Shown here: in pieces, positions 28,991-43,152 of the stretch | Numbering within the stretch: position 1 is the first letter of the stretch | Layout: every line of letters begins with the position of its first letter | NCBI RefSeq assembly: GCF_000247815.1 | Contig: NC_021673.1 | Span: forward strand, 110,162,628-110,226,627 | Reading direction: 5' to 3' | DNA: 64,000 nt | From: Ficedula albicollis | Lineage: Eukaryota; Chordata; Aves; Passeriformes; Muscicapidae | The notes under the pieces: model-generated | Told to the model about the DNA's origin: nothing | Database searches by the model: none | Seen by the model: the letters and a program-made list of their open reading frames with translations, nothing else | Made by a program: the position numbers and the translations under genes

Positions 28991-30751
28991 GCTGTGTATT
29001 AAGCTGGGGGGATGTGAACAAACATCTCATAGGCACAGAAGCCTTTCTGTTCCTCCTAGAGCTTCCCTACCAGCAGTCTCCTTGACAGCACAAACCTTGC
29101 TGTAAACAGTAAAATAAATGCAAGGCTTGAAGAACAGAAAAACACAGCCAGGGAATTATGTTAAACAGTGAAGCCCTCAACCTGCTTCTGTGCAGGTTAA
29201 TAAGAAGGGCCATATTCTGACATCCTCACTCCTTGTCTACCAGAAAAAGCATTTCTTCTGACATGGAAAACTGTAACTTGGTGACAGAAGCTGACTTAAT
29301 TACAAAATTCCTGTCAAATCATCAAACAGAAAGTACAAAAGGAACATTTAAGGATCATTGAACTATGTTCCCAAGGGCTGGACAGAAGTGGTGTAAGTCT
29401 AGACGGCATCACTTTGCACTTTTTATTTCTAAGGCAAGAAGGGCCAAAATAATACTCACATTTTAGATAGATTTATCAGAGCTTTTTAGCACAATTTCAG
29501 TAGGGTTTGATTCAGTTGAAATCCAGAGTGAGCCTGCAGGTTGATTTCTATTTGCTAAGGACAACTTCACCTTTTTGTAGAAAATATAATCTATCCCAGT
29601 GTAAATATTCAGAGGTATTGGAACTGCCTGATTATTATATTATTAAAATGAAGGATGGGTTTTAGAAAGATGAACTGCAGCAGAATAAGCAGCAGCAGAA
29701 GCTGCCTTATTGACAGAAAAAGTGTTTAGACTATTTTCTTTTTTTTTATTTTTAATGTTGAGGTGGATGGGCAGTCTGAAGCAAATGTAAAAGGCAAAGA
29801 GCCAGAGGGAAAGTAGAAACACAAACACACTGGAGTCAGAAATACCATGGTGTGCATGCATGGCTCCTGGGCACAACTATGACCTGCACCCCAGGACAAC
29901 AGGTCATCCCAGGAATAGCCTTTGCTTGGAGCATGCAGCGTCGTTGGCGAGGAATTGCACGTACTGTCGTGTGGTGCCAGGTTTTATTTTGATGGAGAAG
30001 CCAGGAGCCTGGCAGGGGAATGAAATTATTTTCCTCACACACATGAGGTTGGGTCAGCTTTGCAACTGGAAATGTGGTCAGAGTACATTGGGGAAAGAGA
30101 GTTTGCCCCTTGCTCTCTTTTTTTTTTTTGACAGTGCTAAGTTGCTGCAGTGAAAGTCATTAATGCTAATTGCAACTCTTTGCTTGAGCTCTTAGGGATT
30201 TCTGTGTGCTTTTAAACATTCAGTAAGCAGAGGGGCAATATCAAGTAAGCAAGACTGATGTGGCTGTTCTGATAAAAAAGATGTGAAAGGATGGAGCTGT
30301 ATGAGTCCCAGAGTATTCCAGCTATGATTTTGTGGGTTGGAAAATGCCAGGAGACTGGAAGCATCTTCAGTGAGCAGAGGGGGAGATCCTCTTGGGAATG
30401 GAGCTGTGGGATGCTGTATTAGAATGGCAGGGGCTCCAAGGTGCTTGTGCTGGTGGTGGTGTTGAGAAGTAAAAAGGGGAAAACACCAAAGAAGAACAAG
30501 GTAGCAGAAGAAGCCATGGGAAGACAATCTTAAAACAGGTCTATAATAGAACATTTACAAAATAATGACAATACATTAGTCATCCTCATGTTAAGGAAGC
30601 TTCTCATTCATGTGACTGTCTGGTAGCCTCACTCCCAAGGACAGAGACTTTCACTGCTGGGACTGAAACTCCTTCATGGCAGGACTGACCAAACAGGTCC
30701 CCACTTGACTCCTCACATATCCCACTCACAGTCAGACCAGGTTTCCTCATC
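28991..30751. other. Gene-free stretch
   Basis: Unique AT-rich sequence, with T tracts near 29740 and 30118. No gene recognised. Confidence 0.55.
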
Positions 30752-31330
30752 AGTTCAACCCCAGGTTTCCCATGGAAAAGTCCCAGATGTCTTGTTCCAC
30801 AAAAATCATTTATTCACGGTGCAATAACACAGAAACAGCCCAAGCTGGTGCCTCTGAGGAGGATCCCCCACCAAGGAACCCCATGGCTTTTATACCCTCA
30901 CAGTCTCCAGAAACTGACTCTTCCTCCCAAATCTTTGGGTCCTGCCCTCCTCACCTCACAGTCTCCAGAAATTGACTTTTCCTCCCAAATCTTTGGGTCC
31001 TGCCCTCCTCTCCATGTCCATCCACCTCACTGGCTCATAAGGCAGCTTTGTCTCCTTTTTTTATCCAAAGGCTGCAGTTCCTGGCTCTTGCTGTGTTTCC
31101 CAGTGTCCGTTCACGTGGCTGCTGTCACCCACCATCATGCCCTGTGTTATCCCAAGGGCTGGCAGCCCATGGCCTCTCTTCTCAGGCTCCTACCTGGACC
31201 ATCTCAGTCCACAGCTTGTGAGCCCAGCTACTTGTACCCCATGTTCCTCAATACTCAAAATGCAGTAGCACTGCAGAGCAGCATGTGCAGAACCTGCAGT
31301 GGAGCCAGCACAGAAACATTCTGTCAACTA
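30752..31330 (-). mobile_element. Possible LTR fragment with internal 64-bp duplication
   Basis: A tttattcacggtgcaataa segment (poly-A signal like on the minus strand) is followed by GC-richer text containing cagtctccagaaa-tgact...tttgggtcctgccctcct twice, about 64 bp apart. This recalls avian retroviral LTRs, from memory only. No retroviral genes are seen. Boundaries are approximate. Confidence 0.4.
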
Positions 31331-34300
31331 ATTAGATGTTATTTATTAAATGCAGTGCCTTTAACCACCAATCCGTTTTCACTTCACACATACCTTGGTG
31401 TGAAAGCCAACTCTCATCTGCAAATGATGATATTTAGCCTCTCTTTTGGTTTTGTTCACTAGTTCATCTTCTTTGGCAGATGAGGCACTGCTTGGTGCTA
31501 GGGACGAGAATCTTCAAGCCTGTTTTTCCAGCCATGCTACAGCATACAGAGTTAACACTTTCTTCTCACATATTTTTTCTCAGGAAAAATAAAAAGAGAA
31601 GAACAAATATACCAAAGCAAGTCCCGGCCTCCCCCCTGTAACACTATTGTGTGAAACAGAGAAAGCAACTGGTGTTGCCATAAGAGGGCACACTGCAGCT
31701 GTAGTTTCCACATAGTCCAGCAAACCTCTCATAGGAATGAGACGTGGCAGTTGCTTCCCCTCTGAGACTGTGCAGTATTTGTACTGAAGAAAGTGAAGGA
31801 GGCTTCCTATTAAGTTTCCCAAGTGTATTTTTGTCTGCTGGTTTCTCCCTCCCCACCCTGCCTTTCACCCTTGCAGCCTTTCTTGGGTTACTTTTAAGGG
31901 AAATTTTCAAAGCTTGCAGAACTGTTGTGCTTAAAGTTAGTATTCTTTAACACAGTTTTGATGAATATGTAATTTTTCTTGCTAAGTGTGCTACATCCAG
32001 GAAGTACACAACACTGCTTTGGAGGGTGTACTGCAGTAAGTGAGCAGAAGGGTGCAGGTACGTACAAAGGCAAAAAAAACTGTCTTGGGGTGAAGAGATG
32101 CAGATCACTGACTATATGAGAACCTGAAACCCCATCAGCAGCAATTTTTGCAATGGGCTCCAGTCTTTACATAGCTAAAACAATTCTGACACTCCCAGTA
32201 TCAGGAGGACAAACAAAAATAAGAAAAGTGATCAAGGGGCTGAAAGGGTCAACATGTACATCAAGAAAAGCAGGTGTTCTTTAGTTAAAATAATATTAAA
32301 AAAACTCCACAAAATTTGAAGGCCACAAATTTACTTGGACAGAGAGAAACTATGTAGCTTAACAGAAGGAGGGTTTAGGAAAATTGAAATAAGCAGAGGC
32401 TTTGACAAATCTACTCATTTTAGAGCAAGAACAGTAAAAGCTTTTTGTAGGTAGGGTGGAAAAGTATTAACAATTTTAATTTAATTATTTTTTCCCATGC
32501 AAGTGGTGGGAAAAATTCTCTCTGATAGAAGGGTACCTTGGATAAACTCAACTTTTTTCCCTTACTAAGTAACTTGGGTAAGTGTACAGGACAGAGATAA
32601 TGGATAAATTACCCTTGTATTTCAATGGTACTTGGCATAAGGATAAAAGACAACACCTGGTTCTATGTGATCCTTGTTATCCTGCTGCCTCTGCACTGTT
32701 CAGTTACCTCCACACCCCAGGGCTGTTTGTTTTATCACCTTTCTAGCCAATAGCCTTCTAGATTGAGTGCCAGGCTTCTGTGACAGAGATCATAGTTTGT
32801 TATACTTCTACACTTTCTAGCAGAGTGAAGCCTTGACCTCTGGGTTGTCATGCTACGGTAACACCTAATGACGACAATCTGATCTGCTGGTACAGAATTG
32901 CAGGTAATAAAAAGTGATGAACATCTGGGTCAAAGAGCAAAACTTACAGCCTTCCTAAATGCATTGATTAGGCTGTTTGGCCACATCTCTGTTTGCTGGA
33001 AATAGCACAGCTCCTGTATATTGTTGTCAGCCTGGTTGCTGTCAAGAAGATGAAACCGCCTAATTCCAAGTATTGTGGCACCATTTTTCTATACCACGGT
33101 CCCCCAAAAACACTTGAATAATGCTTGCTGCTTGCAGAGATTGTATGCTGTTTGCAAATGTTGGTTTTCTATCCAGCTAAGCAGGGAAATGGTCAGACAT
33201 CCTCTCAAAAATTAGTCTAAGTCTTATGGGGTGCCACTGGCATGCTGTCCCTTTACTATCTCCTGAACAAAGCTCCTAGGATTAATCACATAAATGGTCT
33301 TCGAATGCATCACTGCAAATTCTGCCAGCTTGGTATAAATAATTGTCATAGACTACTTAACCAAGGTTGCTTTCCTCTGAGGAGCACTCATTTACTTTTT
33401 CCCAAGTTTTGTGGGAGATAGCTAATCCAGAAAGAAGTGTCTGGTAGACTGCACTTATGCTTGTGAGAAAAAACAGTCACTGAAAACAAGCATGTTGACA
33501 ATTTCTTCTCAAGATACCACATCCTTTGTCTGTGTCAATGACAGAGAAAAGAACTTGGAGAACTTTGGCTCCAGAGCCCTGATATCAAGATTAAAGACTT
33601 CTGCTTCTTCCAAGAAGAAGCTGCTTTATGAAGTCCAATGGAGTAACCTCAATTCCGTTAATGAGGACTTAAAACACATCATCTTGTAACTTGAAAACTT
33701 ATTTTTGCTATCACTGGAGAGAATCCTGACTTAACCTCCCAGCACAACAGCATTGTTTCTATATATTGGTTTGACTGAGTAGGAGCAGCAGACAAAGGAG
33801 TTTTCTTAGCAGAGATTAGAGCAATTTATTGTTGCATCTGGGACTTTGAGCTCATCTTCAAGATGGCCTTACTAATTAGCAACATAAACTCCTGCTTCCC
33901 TTATGAGATAGGTTTGCAACTGGAATTTGACAGAAGCTGTAAAGAAATGTTCTGAGAGACTACTCAGGATGATAAATTGAAGAAAAAGCCCTAAAATACA
34001 GTGCAATTCCTCATGTGAAACTATTAGCATGAGATATTACACGCTGTGAAATGTCTTTTGAAGTGTCTACTTTCATGCTCTTTATTTCACCATCTATTTT
34101 TATACAAATTTTATTCTTAGCACAAACAATTTCCCCATAGTCCCTTTGAATTTATGTTAGCAGCGTCACACTGCACAGAAACACACCACCACCACTACTT
34201 CAGCATCTCTGGCAATTTTTGTTAACCATTGTCTGAAACAGCTTCCAAGCCACCTCCTACTATGCAGATCATCACTTCTGTTTCCAACAGATCTAGCCAG

Positions 34301-35280
34301 ATCCAGTGAGAGGCATCACCAACCTAATCCCCTGACAGAATTTAATCCCTGAATCATTCCTGGTGGAGATGCTTTGCATGCTTCATCTGCTACAGAAGCA
34401 TCGCATCATTAAAAATAAATTAATAATGCAAGTGTATAACATCATTGCTACTTGTAAAGTGTTTCATCATCCTGGCTGTATTCTTTAAACCCTGGAGTCT
34501 CAGATCATGATGTTTCCAGCTCTCACTGTTTTATCAAATGATCACATGAGATTTAAAAAAAAAAAAAAAAAGGCAAACAAAATGCTTTAAATTTAAAACT
34601 CGTCTGATTTACAAAAATAATGTTTTGATTCTGAACCTTACAGCACAACTGGCAGTATTTTGGATTTTACACAATAGCTATTGTAAAGCTTTCCTAATGT
34701 TATTGCAAATCTGGCTGTCTTGTTCTCTCCAAACAGAGAGCACAATCCAAACCAAGACAAAACTAAGCTCCTTCCTATTTAACAGTAGCTGTCTGTCCCC
34801 AAGTACTCATTAACACTCTCTTTCAACCCCAAACTCAGATTTGTGGCTCTAGGGCAGTCCAGTAATACAGATAACCCCCTGCAGCCTTGTCAAGCAGGAG
34901 AGCTGGCACTAGTGAGCAAGTGGAAGGGAGTTTTATCAATTAAAAACTCACCTCATGACTGAGCAGGTTTTTGCAACCCTGCTACCACCACTAAAGAGGG
35001 ATGGGAGAGGCACAGCCACAATGTAAATGTATATATAAATGTATATATAATCAGGATTTAATTTCTGGCACTGCTCTTCCTTTAGGCTCATATGTAGGTC
35101 TCTAGAAGAAAAATAGCTGACCTGCATAAATCATCATGCCTGGGTTATACAGATGTCTCTCAAGCATCTCCCAACATCACTAGAAAAATTTGGTCTGTAA
35201 AAAAAGACCCATAAAATCCCCATGATTATTTTTGTTGATGTCTTATCAACACCAGAGATGCTCCAAGCAGATAGAAGGAT

Positions 35281-35281
<1 letters not shown>
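31331..35281. other. Gene-free stretch
   Basis: Unique AT-rich sequence with an A tract near 34554-34571 and a duplicated tgtatatataaatgtatata near 35027. No gene recognised. Confidence 0.55.

Positions 35282-35355
<74 letters not shown>
35282..35355. repeat. (CA)n microsatellite, about 37 units
   Basis: 74 bp of perfect CA repeat followed by atttaaaaaagg. Confidence 0.97.
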
Positions 35356-35357
<2 letters not shown>

Positions 35358-35869
35358 TTAAAAAAGGAAAAAAAGAAATATCTGTATTAGCTCTGTTGAA
35401 ACTCTGAAGGAAAGCATCTGGTAAAACTTGCAGTCATGGCTGGAAACAAACTGGATGATCTTCAGGACTTCTTGACCTGGATTGCATTCAAGAAAGTACA
35501 AAGCAGGTAAGCAGGTAGGAAAAACTCATCATGTTTCAGCACAAGCAAGCTGTATTAAATTTACTCAATTCAGGTGTAATTATTTGTTACTTATAGAGAG
35601 CATCCATAGCTGCATGTTAAATCAAACCACAAGGAAAACACTGTCTGTGTAACAACCATGAGAGCAGACAAGGCTTCCTCTTTCCAGATTTATCTGCAGC
35701 ATAAACACTTTATGTTGGCTGGAAAAGAGAAGCAAAGAAAGAGAGAGAAAATACCAATGTTCAGAAAAGAAAGATGGAAGCCAGAGTGGCTGTGTTATCT
35801 TTCCTGCCAAAGTTTGGCATTAAACCTGTGGAGTAACAAGAGTGCTTAAAGGCTTATTAGCCATTGGTT

Positions 35870-36075
35870 ATACACATATATATATACACATACACACATA
35901 TATATATATAATTTACATGTACACACAGAGAGGTGTGTGTGTGTGTATATATATATATACATACATTATATTCTTATGTGTGTATATAATGTAATATACC
36001 TATTTATATATATGTATATGACATTATATACACACATATGTATGTAAATTTAAACATTGAATTACATATATAAAC
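35870..36075. repeat. AT-rich compound simple repeat
   Basis: Mixed TATA, CACA and GTGT runs with degenerate copies. Confidence 0.85.
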
Positions 36076-38420
36076 ATAAGTAAATGTAATAATAAAAATA
36101 GTTTTGACCATTCCTAGAACTACAGAACTTAGCATTTGAAACCTGCTTTAGCTATAGCATTTCCTTCTGGCCACTGAAAAGCTTAGAGATTTCCCACCCT
36201 CTGAAAATCTGGATATTACTGTCTAGGTTTTTACCTCATGTTGTTAGGATTATACATTGCCCAGTTTACCCTGAAACCTGAAATGTTTAATTATTGGCAA
36301 AAGTTTGTGTTTGCAAGGATATAACATGACAACTTTTCAGGCTCCTTCCATCACCCAAGACTCCAGCACTGCCATATATTACTGTCTAAATGTGAATTTT
36401 CTCCCTTTACACAATTTTTAGATGTTGTTGGCGGAAAAACTGCTGGCCCCTCAGACATTTAAAATGAGAAACAAATGGAGAGGAATATAATATTTAGGCA
36501 ATTGTCTCAAATATGTAAGTTTAGTGATAAATTCTAAATAATTAGCAAAATGTTGGGAAAATGGATTAAAGAGGGCTGGATTCTGAATAAAAATTTTGAC
36601 ACATCATGACAGAGAGCTCGCAGAAACTGTGTATTTTGTTAAGAAAAATGCAATTTGAAATGAAAATTAAAAATCTGAATCACAAATTCAGATGCTTGGA
36701 GCTCCATAGTGAAAACCTTTGCAGTTTCCATAGGGTCCCAAATCCATTGAAGGGACAGTTGTCAGTGCAGGAAATATAGAGAAAAGTAGACCATACAAGC
36801 AGACCATACAATGGAGTATGCCATCAGATTCTGCACAGCAAACCTGTCAAACAGCCAGAAAAGTTCATCTTCTTTGACAAAAAAAAAGGGAAAAAAAAAA
36901 GAAAATTATTGTTCTACTTAATTCCATACAATGTTTGAGGATGCAATCTGTAGAAAAAATAAAGCTAAATGTGGACAACCTGCAAAAAACAGAACACTGT
37001 AAGAAGAAAAAAGACCAAACTGTCCCCTCCCCCTAAAGCCCCCCAAACACACAGAACAATTTTTCTTACTGGGGGGATAATAAAATCATTTTGCCTTGAC
37101 CTTTTCCTCACCACTCAGACACTATAGCAATAGCTGCTATATATAAACCTTAGATGTTCTTCAGCTTTGCTCTACCGAAGAATATTTATTTTAACTCAGA
37201 AAGGCTAGTGGTAAAAGAAGTTGGGGGACATTTTATTTACACAATGATAAATTAACCTATGGATCATTTCTCTAAGGGTAGCTCTAGGAATGACTAGGAT
37301 GCAGAGGAATCCAGATGGAGTTTTTGACCTCTTTTGTTAAAGCTCCCTTCATGGCATTTGTTGGGCTTTTTCAAAGCTAAAAGCTTGGAGGACACAAAGC
37401 TTGATTCTCACATTTAGTCTTGAGGCTAGAAAAGCTTCTGCATTCATGCCCTAGCAATGCTTGCCTCCAGTAAATTTGAAGTATGCTGGGCAGCTGTGGA
37501 AGGAGGGAGAAAAACAAAAAAGCCTTGTGTCTGAAACATTTGTGTTTGTGTGCATCCTACCCCGTACAGCTGGTCTGACTCAGCTCTGAGAAGACGCTGT
37601 GCAGCTGTTTCTCTGGAGCAATACCTGTGGGCAAACAACAGCAGAGTCCAACCTCTGTGTACATCTTCCTGATCTCCAGAGTTCATTTTGTCCCTGCTCT
37701 GTCATCTTTAATCATGGAGCATTAGGCTTCTTCTTACTGGATATTCATGCACATATGTTCAGAACTTACAGGGACAATCAGCCATTGTTCCAGCTTTCCT
37801 ATTGATGTTTTTCTTGCAAATCAGAGCCCAGGGACTGGCCACAAGCCCAAATCCCATCTTTTCAAAACTGATTACTTCTTTGCTGGGAAACTGTTTGCTC
37901 TACTGCAATTGTTTGGCTGGTGCAAACCTACTTCATCTCTTCTGGAAGCAAAGGCAGGATTTACCCTATGTGCTGTACAGCTCTGCAAGTCAAAGCAGAT
38001 GAAATGCCCCCCAACCCAGGGTAACCATGCTGCGGGCTAGAAAAAGTGGCCCCAAGTCTGAAGTGGCAATAGCAGCTTGAGGAAGCTCACAGAAGGGGGA
38101 TCTAGAGACTAAATCATCTCATTCCAGCTCTGATGAGCTCATTCAGCTGGAAAAGCAAAACAAAACAAAATATGCATGCGTTTCTGTCTGAATATGGGAC
38201 CACAAGGCAGCTAGGCACTGAGATACCATGCAAATGGAAATAATTAAGTACTGGAACAGAATAGCAGAGATATCACTAGGAACTATCAAAGGAAATTTTT
38301 GAGGAGAAATGGCTCCAAAACCCTGAGATTTGCTGTTCTAAAATAATGAAACAATTCCCACAGAATAAATGGAACTAATGCTAAGATAGAGTGAAATAAT
38401 GGTAAAATATTTTGCATGCT
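36076..38420. other. Gene-free stretch
   Basis: Unique AT-rich sequence with A-rich tracts near 36881-36902. No gene recognised. Confidence 0.55.
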
Positions 38421-38582
38421 AGAAAGTTACAAAATGTCTAAGGTAATGAAATTTTAAATGGTTGAAATGTGGGGAAAGAAAACCTTGTGGCAAATGAACT
38501 TAGAAAGTTACAAAATGTCTAAGGTAATCAAATTTTAAATGGTTGAAGTGTGGGGAAAGAAAACCTTGTGGCAAATGAACTT
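38421..38582. repeat. Two-copy tandem duplication, 81-bp unit
   Basis: The segment starting agaaagttacaaaatgtcta occurs at 38421 and 38502 with two or three substitutions. Confidence 0.95.
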
Positions 38583-40243
38583 TGGGAGGAAGAGCAGCAG
38601 AATCCAATTGGCTCCATGGAAGTAGGGGATGGCCGTGACCCCATTTCAAGCTGAAAGCCATTTGGCTCAGAAATAAGTGAAAATAAATGACCAAGTCATT
38701 AGGATCCCAGTGGGGCACGCAGCAATCTCAAAAGGCAGATGATCTCCCACATGATCTTGCCCACTGCTGGGAAGGAGTAAAGACTGTGGCTGTGCCACGT
38801 TGTGCCTCCCTGCACCTTTCACACACAGGCGTGTGCCCACATACACACGTATGTGCGCATTCCAACAGACACGTGTCTATTAACAAGGAACTCTAGGCAT
38901 ACTGTGAATTCCAGAGGCTCTTATGAAGATTCCTATCAGAAGGGAAACAGGGATGAAACATCACAGGAAGCTCATGGCTGTGCATGAGTGGGGAATAGCA
39001 GTTGGGAATTCTGCCAGGCACGTGCACAGAAAACTCTGCCTCTCCCCATACCACATGGCAAGGTGAGAGAAAAATAATACAACTTTTAGCTTTCCAAAGA
39101 ACATTAGGATAGCATTTTCAGTCAGATTATGCCACAGTTCTTGTACTTGTAAGGATTGTTTTTTCCAACGAGGCAAGAAAGGTCAAAAGAAATTAATAGC
39201 CAAGATAACAGTTATCAGTCTGATATAAATAAAGCAGTGTATAATGTTTGCAATACACTACAATCTACAACTGATAAAGGACTCTAAAGCCAAATGAGGG
39301 TTTAAAATGAAGCTGATATTGGAAATATCTACTAAGTTCTCTTTTTAAGCAGGGTCACAGTTGCTGTTTGTACTGCTGAAGCCAGTGCTGCCACTGAAGC
39401 CTAGAGTAAGGACATTATTCACCCAGCACAGCTCAGCCTCTCCATGGGGTCCAAAAAAGGCTCAGGTGAGATCCAAAAGCCCCATCCACATAACTCATAC
39501 AATGGGGACCATGTTTTAATGCTGTGATACTTTAGTGCCAGTGACCCCGAGGTAAGAGGTGTACTACAAAGATCTCCCTTGCCCACATGGTTGCTTTTGT
39601 GTTCTTGCCAGGACCCTTCATCTTAATACTGCACACAGCTCCATCACTATGTGTTTGTCTTTGTAACTCTCCAGACACCTATATTCCTGTTTTGTGCTTG
39701 TTCCAAAATGTCAGAGTGGCTCCTTCCTCATGTGATTGTGACACCAAAATAATTTTACTACTTCCTCCTAAATTCCCTTGGGAACCTGTTCCAGCAAGGT
39801 ACAAATCATGTGTGAATTAAGTTATATGTAACATACACACTCCCCTAAGCATCTTGTGAGGTGCCTCTGGAGCTTGAACAAGCTGAAGGCAAGAGCTGGA
39901 GCACTGCAAAGGGTGAATATCAGACATGAGCTGTTCCTACTGATTAGAAGCTATCCCAGGTGATGTGTTTTCATATTAGTCATTTTCAGGATCCTGATTT
40001 ACCTCCATTAATGTCATAGGAGCTAAACTTTGCATTCCAAGCAAAGAGCTAGACAACCTGAAATGTAAATGCCACAGGATCTGATTTCAGTTGCTGAAGA
40101 TGGTCATGGGAGCTTGGTCTCACAAGCTGTGTTTAAGTGAAGAGGGTCTGAGGTGCCAGTATAATTTCTATCACTTTTCAAAACCTTGGCTCTCCACTAG
40201 TCCTATGAGTTTTTATTCCTTTTGGCAATATCAGTGATGTACA
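38583..40243. other. Gene-free stretch
   Basis: Unique sequence; short frames are unrecognised. Confidence 0.55.
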
Positions 40244-40525
40244 TGTATGACCTGCTTCCAGCTGGGATAGAGTTAATTTCTTCTCAGTAGTTGATACAGT
40301 GCTGTTTTTTTGGATTTTTGATACAGTGCTGTGTTTTTGGATTTAGTATGAGAATAATGTTGATAACACAGTGATGTTTTGGTTTTTTTTTTTTAGTAAA
40401 CTGCTCTTATCTCAACATAAAAGTTTTAGTTTTGATTCTCCCCATTCCACTGGGCTAGGAGTGGGGGAGGTGAGCAAGTGGCTGTGTGGTGCTTAGTTGC
40501 CAGCTGGACTTAAAACACAACAGCA
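40244..40525 (+). mobile_element. LTR-like fragment of an avian endogenous retrovirus
   Basis: The stretch from ctgggatagagttaatttct to agttgccagctggacttaaa, with ttagtatgagaataatgttg inside, resembles from memory a dispersed passerine ERV LTR. An internal short duplication (gatacagtgctgt) is present. No retroviral coding sequence. Confidence 0.5.
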
Positions 40526-41638
40526 TACCAGCATAATTTTTGCTTTAATTGGTTCAGCTCATTTCCTTAAAGATATTAAATCTTTTGCACAAGCAGCTCT
40601 CTTCTCCAACGAATATTTTTCCACAATAAATCATTCATTCTCTGTTGCATACATTTCCAGACTCCTCTTAGACATGTTCTAGGGGATGGACTCAGGGTTT
40701 TCCCTTATTTTTCAGTACTGAGCTTTAGGATCATGTAATGTTTCCAATGATCACAAGATGCCTTTTTTTTTTTTTTTTTGAGACATGTTTATTTGCAACA
40801 GTAGTGTGAGATACAGTAGATTACATGTGGGCACCAGATAATAACGTATTATTTTATAGTGAATTTTTCAGTAGATTATTCCAAGTATTACATATGGAAA
40901 TTTTAAGTCCTATTACATTAGTTCTGATATTATGGTGACTAAGCACTTAAACAATAAGCAGTCTTGTGGAAAAATCCATATACACAGTTTGCTTTACTCC
41001 ATTTGTCCTAAATTTCAGACTGCAGCAGGATCACTTAGATCATACAAGTGGGTAGCAAATACTTCAGTTTATATTTACATATTGTCTCTTTAGAAAGTCC
41101 TTGAGAAACTCAGATACACACAGGCTAAACTGAGATACAAAAAATTGTGCATGGTGTTTTCACCTCTCACCTTGAAAAGAAAGACTCACAACGTAAATTC
41201 TCACGTATTTTAAAAAGATTGAAAATCTTGGATGGTATATTATATCCTGAATGTGTTACACAGCCAGCAGATAAGGTGTTTCAGAGCACAGCAGCAGCTG
41301 CTCTGCCATCAAGCACTAGAAAGGTAGATGGCCATCTAGCTTTCTAAGCACACACTGTGGTAATTACTAATGATCAGAAACAAAGAACATTTTGAAAAGC
41401 TGATATGCAAACACATGTGACAAGCCTAAACACGGCACGAGATGAATCTCACTCCTACTTCCACCGAAAGGTGGAACACTTCAACAGAAGGGTTATCATG
41501 GCAACTTCAATGCTGCAGGGTTTCTCTATTTTTTTTCCTGAGAAAAGTTAGAGTTTGGGTGATGAACTCCTCAGAGTACACACAACCTAAAAGGTATTTG
41601 TGTGCTGCAACGGAATCGCCCTTAGCTTCCATGCTTTC
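40526..41638. other. Gene-free stretch
   Basis: AT-rich unique sequence with a T tract near 40763-40780. Short unrecognised frames only. Confidence 0.55.
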
Positions 41639-42171
41639 TTTTCTGACACTTAACATTATGTGACTTAATATTATGAAGGTGCTTTTTAAAGTGCAAATAT
41701 AGCATTGAAAACAATCGTGCCATCATGGAGGAGTGAGACTCATCCAATTTTTTGGGGCCCCAAGATGATGACAGACCTGGCAGCATTCCTGCAATATCCA
41801 CCCACCATCATAAACAAAAAACATTTCCCACCAAAACCAAGAAATGTTTTAAGAGGACATCAAGTATGTTATAAGGTGCCATATGCAGAGCTGAAGAGCT
41901 TTAGAACACAAATCTCACTCAAACAGTATCAAAGTATATATTTAAAAAAAATACTAAAGCAAAAGTATCTTGAATCCATAAAAGGGTCATACTAGTCTAT
42001 TATTTAACCAAGTATGACTATTGTACAGTGATGATACCATTGCAAGACAGCTTAGAGGAGCACATATCCCTGTGCTAAACTAGGTCCTAATGGATGCTGA
42101 AGAGTGATGCTCCCTTATGTGAATGGTGATGTCTTGTGGTGGGGCAGAATCACCTGTTATTACAGCCACAC

Positions 42172-42390
42172 CTAAGGATTTACTTTAGGGTGGGTCATAA
42201 ACCTCAAATTGAATGCATCTTCTGCTAAAATTAAGTGTACTGATGAAAGCCTTGGATTTAAAAAAAACACAGTGAAGTATGTGAGAGAAACCATCAGGCC
42301 CCAGAAAAGCTCAGGGTCATTTCCACTGTAGTCGATGACAAACTCCTCCACGAGTTTCATCTGCGGGATCAGGAGCAGGCCTACCACACA
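42172..42390 (-). other. Unidentified coding-like ORF, copy 1
   Basis: The frame reads QQCVVGLLLIPQMKLVEE, then FVIDYSGNDPELFWG, and continues to a stop at 42172. I do not recognise the protein. An acceptor-like attagcag precedes the matching position only in the second copy. It could be an exon, a fragment of a retrocopy, or chance. Listed because four of the five differences from its twin in this frame are synonymous. Confidence 0.3.
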
Positions 42391-42933
42391 TTGCTGACCC
42401 TTTTCTGACACTTAACATTATGTGACTTAATATTATGAAGGTGCTTTTTAAAGTGCAAATATAGCATTGAAAACAATCGTGCCATCATGGAGGAGTGAGA
42501 CTCATCCAATTTTTTGGGGCCCCAAGATGATGACAGACCTGGCAGCATTCCTGCAATATCCACCCACCATCATAAACAAAAAACATTTCCCACCAAAACC
42601 AAGAAATGTTTTAAGAGGACATCAAGTATGTTATAAGGTGCCATATGCAGAGCTGAAGAGCTTTAGAACACAAATCTCACTCAAACAGTATCAAAGTATA
42701 TATTTAAAAACAATACTAAAGCAAAAGTATCTTGAATCCATAAAAGGGTCATACTAGTCTATTATTTAACCAAGTATGACTATTGTACAGTGATGATACC
42801 ATTGCAAGACAGCTTAGAGGAGCACATATCCCTGTGCTAAACTAGGTCCTAATGGATGCTGAAGAGTGATGTTCCCTTATGTGAATGGTGATGTCTTGTG
42901 GTGGGGCAGAATCACCTGTTATTACAGCCACTC

Positions 42934-43152
42934 CTAAGGATTTACTTTAGGGTGGGTCATAAACCTCAAATTGAATGCATCTTCTGCTAAAATTAAGTAT
43001 ACTGATGAAAGCCTTGGATTTAAAAAAAACACAGTGAAGTATGTGAGAGAAACCATCAGGCCCCAGAAGAGCTCAGGGTCATTTCCACTGTAGTCAATGA
43101 CAAACTCCTCCACGAGTTTCATCTGTGGAATCAGGAGCAGGCCTACCACACA
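42934..43152 (-). other. Unidentified coding-like ORF, copy 2
   Basis: Twin of the ORF at 42172-42390, with one amino-acid difference (Y for H) in the tail after LSSV. On the minus strand it is preceded by attagcag|gtcagcaatgtg, a plausible splice acceptor. Function unknown. Confidence 0.3.

Noticed and set aside
30848..31462. 204-codon plus-strand frame
   Set aside because: Overlaps the LTR-like, C/T-rich segment with an internal duplication; composition explains it and no homology is evident.
41705..41995. 96-codon plus-strand frame repeated at 42467-42757
   Set aside because: Opposite the coding-like ORF and elsewhere in the duplication, with Lys/Ile-rich AT composition; the repeat is due to the duplication, not to selection.
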